NCBI GenBank assembly: GCA_945859605.1
Contig: OX243819.1
Location: 11,465,690 to 11,529,689 of the forward strand
DNA length: 64,000 nt
Direction of reading: 5' to 3'
Origin: Lumbricus rubellus
Taxonomy: Eukaryota > Annelida > Clitellata > Crassiclitellata > Lumbricidae
The notes under the pieces are model-generated. The model did not search any database. It was not told the origin of the DNA and worked only from the letters and a program-made list of their open reading frames with translations. Both the position numbers and the translations under genes were made by a program. Of this stretch, positions 59,211-64,000 are shown one piece after another. How positions within the stretch are numbered: the stretch's first letter is position 1; each line of letters starts with the position of its first letter.

Positions 59211-59395
59211 CAAAGTTCACTTTTTGTGGAAACGGTTGGGTTTTTTCGGGTGAAAACATCTTAAGACACGTTCCTATTTGAATGGAAGGTTTTGGTAAAT
59301 TTTCACAACAATCGGCGCGTCACTTTCAGCGTGAAAATGCGACGAACTATTGGAAAGTTTCATTTTTATATATATAGATATATATATATATATAT

Positions 59396-59660
59396 ATTAA
59401 CCTGCTAGTAGGGCCTAGATTTTGTACCATAATCAGAGTTACGTCACAATATAGGCCAAGTTTTGTATTGGCAATTTGGATTTCTATAAAAGTAGATTTG
59501 CATCATAATCGAAGTGACATCACAATTGGCCTAGTTTATATTCTCATAATGAACTTCTGTTATAGTAGTTGTAGAACTGGATCAGAAGTGACGTCACAGT
59601 TGGCATTGTTTGTATTCTCAAAATGAACTTCTGCAATAGTGTCATGATTTTTGTAAGATA
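59396..59660. repeat. Continuation of the CRE-bearing tandem repeat
   Basis: Three further units (GTTACGTCACAA, GTGACATCACAA, GTGACGTCACAG), the remainder of the 53400-54040 array displaced by the insertions. Confidence 0.85.
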
Positions 59661-59767
59661 GACCAGGCTAGCCTACACTTGAAAAGTCTAAGTTTTTACT
59701 CCCGTGGTTGGAAGTGCAGACTTTCATTAAGGCGAGACAATTATCCGTCTCCGCGACATTGCTTAAA

Positions 59768-59915
59768 CACACACATGCACACACACGCCCCTCCCCCACA
59801 CATACCACACGCCCCCACATACACACGCGTGCACACACACCCACGCACGCATTCACGCACACACTCCCGCGCGCGCGCACACACACACACGCGCGCGCGC
59901 ACACACATCGCACGC
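59768..59915. repeat. (CA)n/(CG)n purine-pyrimidine alternating tract
   Basis: ACAC runs mixed with GCGCGCGC, a potential Z-DNA-forming tract. Confidence 0.92.
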
Positions 59916-60019
59916 ACACACAGCCACCGGGCTTGACTGCCATTCAATCGATGTGTGCGTGCGGGTGACAGGCCTAACATAGGACTGTCGTCATGGTGTC
60001 GCCAAAGCACGGGCAAGCG

Positions 60020-60109
60020 AGTATATGCATATGGCGGTCAATACACCTGTGACAACATGGCATGTCGAATGTATTTCTCGCAGTAAATCCTTAACTTGTC
60101 TTATCAAAG
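60020..60109 (+). other. Candidate 5' exon of the 401-aa gene
   Basis: Sequence ending TTATCAAAG with a strong donor GTGAGC at 60110. The next plausible acceptor is GCAGCAG at about 60898, just before the 401-aa ORF. The short frame it carries (MAVNTPVTTWHVEC...) does not continue in frame, so it is probably untranslated. The left boundary is arbitrary. Confidence 0.4.
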
Positions 60110-60269
60110 GTGAGCAATTTTTTATATTTAATAAGGATTCGACTTAATATATTGTTGTAAATTGTAACACAAATCTTCGAAATTTCTCAGCTTTGCACAA
60201 AATAAGCCGCATCAGAGAGACGTACCAGCTTCGACCCATTTACAAATCAAGTCCGTGCACATGGTAACC

Positions 60270-60680
60270 ATCTTCTTCTGGTTCTCTGCCCCTACCTAGG
60301 CAGGTTCGGCTGTCCAATGTCGCCACTCTTCCCTCCGCTTGGCCTTCTCCATCATGATTGCGGTATTGTCCGTTCCCGTGGTATGCCGAAGCAATCTTAA
60401 TTGTGCTCGGATTCATGTGTCATCGGGCATCCTGCTCTTACTCCTTGACCTCTGCCCGCCTTGCGTGGCTCAGATCTCGAGTGTCTGTACTCCCATCTAT
60501 CATCTTCTCATTCTTCTGCCTCTTCAGACTACAACCTATTCCCATTTGTCTCAGTGCATGTAATAACTCTCCAGAGTCAACTCTATCAAATTGCCCACGA
60601 AACATACTTCCTGCGTGGTCACTCTGGCAGCTCCTATTTATTATAGCAGAATTGTATCATAGCTCTTTGTTAGTACAATA
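60270..60680 (-). mobile_element. Possible non-LTR retrotransposon 3' remnant
   Basis: The minus strand reads MEKAKRREEWRHWTAEPA followed by a stop, similar to the last residues of several LINE reverse transcriptase ORFs. No RT motif is visible, so the call is weak. It would lie in the intron before the 401-aa gene. Confidence 0.25.
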
Positions 60681-60914
60681 GTATTACATTCCCTATATAG
60701 CTCCCATGTCCTTTCTGAACTAAATTTAATCTTCTCCCATTCCTGGATTGCTTCAGTCTTTGATAACATTATATTCTATATGTAGGCCTAAGCTTAATAA
60801 TCATTTTTATATAATAATCATGCTCTGACATCTCTGCCCTAGTATAGCATAGATAGGCCTGATAATATTATCTAACATTGATTCTCACACTGCAGCAGGT
60901 ACTGAACGACAGGA

Positions 60915-62120
60915 ATGCAGAATAATCGTTGGTCAGCAGTGTCTGCTCTTCCCTACGGTCCTGGTTGGGGCACCAACACGCCAGGCGGTGTGGCATCTTG
61001 CATGACGTGGGACGCCACTCCCAGGGTAAACAAATGGGAACCATCGTCCGGGAACTACGCTCGACCTAGGACCGCTACGATTCCGGCTGGAGCCCAGCGG
61101 TACTTACTGGAACCAAGTCTGAACTACGATGACAGGCAAACGTACCGAGATGCATCTGCGGATTATCCAATTTACTCAGCAAACCAGTTCCCCCTTCAGA
61201 TGCCGCCAAACTGTGATGATCATCTACGCTACGGTCCTCGAGGGCCGTCGAGATGTGGCTCCCAGGTTCGATACTGCGATGAAGATCTAGTCGTCTCAAC
61301 ACCGGTCTGTGGCTGTTCTGACAGAAATCAGCCGCGCACAGCACGAAAATGCGAGGCGTGTAACTACAGACGATACCAAGATGGCGGCCGACGTACGCCG
61401 AAACCTCCGGTAAAGTTCGTCCAGTTTGCGCCGGAGGAAACCGGAAGAGTGATCGAAATTGTCGAGGACGTACAAGGACAACCGGTAACGATGGCGATAT
61501 CTCGACCAACTACTCCCAGTCAAATGATGAGAAATCAGAGAGGTTATGGAACCCAACGGCAGTGGACGAAAACTTATCCGCACAACAACAACGTGGAGAT
61601 TGTAGAGGCGCCCGGATACGTGGCAGACGACAACAGGAATGCAAATGACGTAAGACGCCTCATGAATATTTATCAGGCGGGAAAAGCAGACACGAATTTT
61701 CACAAGGGAGTGTCTGAGAAGTGGCGGTCAGCGGTGGTCTCTGCCGGGCCCAACGGAAGGGAGGAGGTGCTGACGGAGACCAAGGAGAGGGAGAAGACAG
61801 TGGCTGTTCGGCGCCATGTGAGGTACCCCACGAAGCAGACGATTGGAAACGAAACGGATCAACATTACATTCACAATGAATACGAACCGCATCGCAACAA
61901 CCTAATTACCAGAAGCAACGGCATGACAATGGTGCAACAACAGCAGCCTTGCGTGGCCCATGGATGGAGAGACCCGACTGATGGTCGTATGAGGGCCTGG
62001 GAAGCGGACGAGGCCCCTCAGCCCCCGAACCGCGTGAAATTGCAGATTGAATGTCCAGCCAATGTGGACACCGTTGTGAACGTGAGAGTCCGACCTGACG
62101 CTGATTATCGCTTCAATTGA
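60915..62120 (+). CDS. Unknown single-exon protein, 401 aa
   Basis: ATG preceded by an in-frame TGA (60903-60905) and 12 to 17 bp after an acceptor-like GCAGCAG, so the coding part is probably one exon with an upstream untranslated exon. No family recognised. The protein is polar and rich in Arg, Pro, Asn and Tyr. It has a cysteine cluster (about residues 113-148, including CGCSD and CEACNYRR), the stretch RVIEIVEDVQGQPVTMAISR, and an ordered-looking C-terminus VKLQIECPANVDTVVNVRVR. There is no signal peptide or membrane segment. Two AATAAA signals follow at 62351 and 62362, which supports a real gene. Confidence 0.75.
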   Translation: MQNNRWSAVSALPYGPGWGTNTPGGVASCMTWDATPRVNKWEPSSGNYARPRTATIPAGAQRYLLEPSLNYDDRQTYRDASADYPIYSANQFPLQMPPNCDDHLRYGPRGPSRCGSQVRYCDEDLVVSTPVCGCSDRNQPRTARKCEACNYRRYQDGGRRTPKPPVKFVQFAPEETGRVIEIVEDVQGQPVTMAISRPTTPSQMMRNQRGYGTQRQWTKTYPHNNNVEIVEAPGYVADDNRNANDVRRLMNIYQAGKADTNFHKGVSEKWRSAVVSAGPNGREEVLTETKEREKTVAVRRHVRYPTKQTIGNETDQHYIHNEYEPHRNNLITRSNGMTMVQQQQPCVAHGWRDPTDGRMRAWEADEAPQPPNRVKLQIECPANVDTVVNVRVRPDADYRFN

Positions 62121-62350
62121 GGCCTAGGATTTTTTGACGAGGACCATGACAACCATTAGCATATTAGCACAATTTTAAAATAGATCTCGAGTGCATCTTG
62201 CATGCACTATTACCCTAACTGTCGACCTTAAAGTTTCGGAATGTATATAGTTAGAATAGACTTAGGCCTATCTAGAGTCAACCTACTAACAATAGGCCTA
62301 GTGTAAACCAATTGTTATAGTTTACTAAGTTACTATCCAGTCAACCGAGT

Positions 62351-62367
62351 AATAAAAAACTAATAAA
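62351..62367 (+). other. Poly(A) signals of the 401-aa gene
   Basis: AATAAA at 62351-62356 and 62362-62367, about 230 bp after the stop codon. Confidence 0.65.
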
Positions 62368-62419
62368 GCTAAAAATTACGTGTGGTTTAGTCTGTACATA
62401 ATTATACACATAGGCCTAC

Positions 62420-62950
62420 ATGAAAAGCAGCAAACTCAGACACAAGAATCTGTTGCTATGGTTACGATTGTCTTCAACAACAGAACACACAATTATATGA
62501 AAAGTAGTCACTCAGATAGAGAAATCTGTTGCTATGGTTACGATTGTCTTAAAACAAAAGAACATAATAGCTATACAGGCCTGCCTACGTAGATGTGGGC
62601 AATAGGCCTACTGCATGCATGGGTAGGCCTATACGATTACCGGTAATTGCAATTACCGGATCGTCATTCGATCAGAGAGACGATTCAGTTTCTAGGGTAG
62701 CCTAGGCTATATAGCGATCGATTGTCTTCATGCAACAACAAAACAACACAGATTTAAAAAGTATGTTAGTCACTCAGACAGAAGAATACGTTGCTATGGT
62801 TACGATTGTCTTCGCCAACACAACACTTTGATGAAAGTACGAGGAGAGTCGCGACTCATCGTATTAGCTAGAGCTACGCCTCAGAGTCTCACACAGAAGA
62901 ATTTGGTTGATATGGATAGGCCCTACGATAATGATGATGATGATTCCGTC
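62420..62950. repeat. Tandem repeat with perfect RFX X-boxes
   Basis: Units of about 76 bp contain ACTCAGACA...GAATCTGTTGCTATGGTTAC and GATTGTCTTC. Three copies keep GTTGCTATGGTTAC exactly (62452-62465, 62528-62541, 62790-62803), which on the other strand is GTAACCATAGCAAC, a full match to GTNRCC-AT-RGYAAC. A fourth, degenerate copy is near 62885-62930. Confidence 0.85.
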
Positions 62951-63222
62951 TAGCTAGCCCGGAGGGCTAGCCAATGGGGATGAAGTGTTAGCGACTTCAT
63001 TTTCAAGGCCTCGGCATATGAGGGCGGTGGCCAATCCTCTCCCTCGCTGTCTCATCATCCACTGACCGTGAGGTCAGTGTACTCATCAAAGCTGAGTCGG
63101 CTAGGGGGTGCTTGTGGAACAGAAATCTCGTTACAAATTTCTGCCCCGGCGGGGAATTGAACCCCCGACCTAGCTCTTGGTCGATAGTCCAGCGCACTAA
63201 CCACTGTACTACCGAGCATAAT
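62930..63222 (-). mobile_element. tRNA-derived SINE
   Basis: On the minus strand the head reads GCTCGGTAGTACAGTGGTTA then GTGCGCTGGACT (A-box-like) and GGTCGGGGGTTCAATTCCCC (B box), i.e. a tRNA-like promoter. A 200-bp unrelated body follows, with a short (ATC)n tail at 62932-62945. It is a typical tRNA-SINE layout; TSDs were not resolved. Confidence 0.8.
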
Positions 63223-64000
63223 TAGATATCGATAATTATATAATTGCCGTACATATTATAGCCTAGTTATAATATAGAAGGTGTTTTGGGCGTTTGAACA
63301 GTTAAAACCCCGCCGAAATTAACTATAGGTCTATCCCTGGGCGGTAGGCCTCTATTAGCGATCACTCGGCTATCCAGTGAACCACTGCGCGTGCTTGGAG
63401 CCTTGCATGGAAGTTTGTAGATCGATGTTGAGCTGCAATTACCCTAACGCCAATACAAAGACAAACTAGGCTATTCTGTTACGCGGCACATCTGGCGTGT
63501 GTACTCAATCCTAAACGCGGTAATACAATTGGGCGCCTCTGAGTATATTTCTGTCGAGGCGATATATAAATTCTTGAAACGAATAAAATAATAATAACTA
63601 TAACACATCATGAAATCATGCTGGAGAAGCTGAGACGGAACAGCGACTCCGAGAATGCTCGGAGCAGTAGTAGAATGCACCTTAAGTTTACGCATGTTGA
63701 TCGTTCTTGCTCCGTTCTGGTGTCATGTTGTTGATTTAATTTTATTTATAAACAACAAGTAGGCTAATACATTAATGGATTTTTCCAAAAAGTAAGCTAA
63801 CTGATTTACATTTCGTGCATTTGTTATGCTGATTATTATGTTAGGTTTGTGGCAAGTGCTGAAATTTTTAGCCTGTGCCAATCTCTAGTTCGTGAAGTCT
63901 TCGTAGTTCGTGCAAACGATGAGCCTACATGTAAACATGATAACGCATGTATATAAAATTTCGTAATTTAGGTTTATACTGTTAATGACTTGGCTTCTGT
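63223..64000. other. Terminal spacer
   Basis: Contains a piece of the GTGTTTTGGGCGTTTGAACA hAT-type repeat (about 63280) and a fragment of the dispersed GGGCGCCTCTGAGTATATTT repeat (63527 on). No gene was recognised. Confidence 0.55.

Larger units (their letters stand above)
54727..59215 (+). mobile_element. Intact Ty1/copia LTR retrotransposon
   Basis: Two LTRs of 145 bp (54732-54876 and 59066-59210), identical by eye, have TG...CA ends and a perfect 5-bp target duplication CAAAG (54727-54731 and 59211-59215). The primer site GGTTATGGGCCCAG (54877-54890) is the same internal initiator-tRNA-Met site used by Drosophila copia. The purine tract GAGTGGGGG is at 59057-59065. With one complete ORF and identical LTRs this is a very recent, plausibly active copy. 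Confidence 0.97.
54049..59395. mobile_element. Older dispersed repeat interrupted by C-rich tract and copia element
   Basis: The left edge ACTAGCTGAACCCGGCCACG follows a TATATA run, and the right edge GTTTCATTTTTATATATATA ends in a TATATA run. It sits inside the CRE tandem array. Removing the copia insertion (54732-59215) joins ...GTTGCAAAG to TTCACTTTTTG. The superfamily was not determined. Confidence 0.5.

Overview
This window looks like nuclear DNA of an invertebrate animal. It carries multi-exon genes with GT-AG introns, clear orthologues of animal cilium and endosome genes (BBS4, CHMP5, a GFOD oxidoreductase, a C21orf58-like protein), Ty1/copia and Ty3/gypsy retrotransposons, many small TIR transposons, a tRNA-derived SINE and long tetranucleotide microsatellites. 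The very frequent dispersed word taggcctat and the gene set suggest a marine invertebrate, possibly a deuterostome such as an echinoderm or hemichordate; that is inference only.

Layout. 1-3.5 kb: no gene seen. 3.8-5.5 kb (-): two-exon GFOD gene, with a hAT MITE just beyond its 3' end. 5.5-8.4 kb: divergent intergenic region with inverted repeats and an RFX X-box-like site. 8.4-17.0 kb (+): BBS4, 12 coding exons, one intron with a GC donor. 17.0-21.5 kb: a DD37D mariner relic holding two separate hAT insertions, followed by another hAT MITE. 21.6-35.4 kb (-): a nine-exon gene for a 325-aa DUF4587 protein (C21orf58-like), its introns full of microsatellites and MITEs. 36-40 kb: microsatellites, a candidate 5' exon with an X-box, and a MITE. 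40.3-45.1 kb: a young gypsy-type LTR element with a gag-protease ORF fused to an integrase tail, the rest of pol being absent. 45.4-46.7 kb: hAT-like element with GC-rich blocks. 47.3-52.1 kb (+): CHMP5, seven coding exons. 53.4-59.7 kb: a tandem repeat whose units carry CRE-like palindromes, interrupted by an older repeat and by an intact Ty1/copia element with identical LTRs. 60.9-62.1 kb (+): a single-exon 401-aa gene of unknown family, followed by tandem repeats carrying three perfect RFX X-boxes, then a tRNA-type SINE.

How it fits together. The genes do not form an operon. BBS4 (BBSome subunit) is the known cilium gene. RFX X-box-like sequences lie upstream of BBS4, near the 5' side of the C21orf58-like gene, and after the 401-aa gene, so a shared ciliary programme is a reasonable hypothesis. 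CHMP5 (ESCRT-III) and GFOD are general cellular genes. No prokaryotic-type system, CRISPR array or gene cluster was found. The most unusual structures are the 74-bp perfect inverted repeat that covers a CHMP5 splice donor, the X-box satellite, and several TSD-bounded transposons whose families I could not name.
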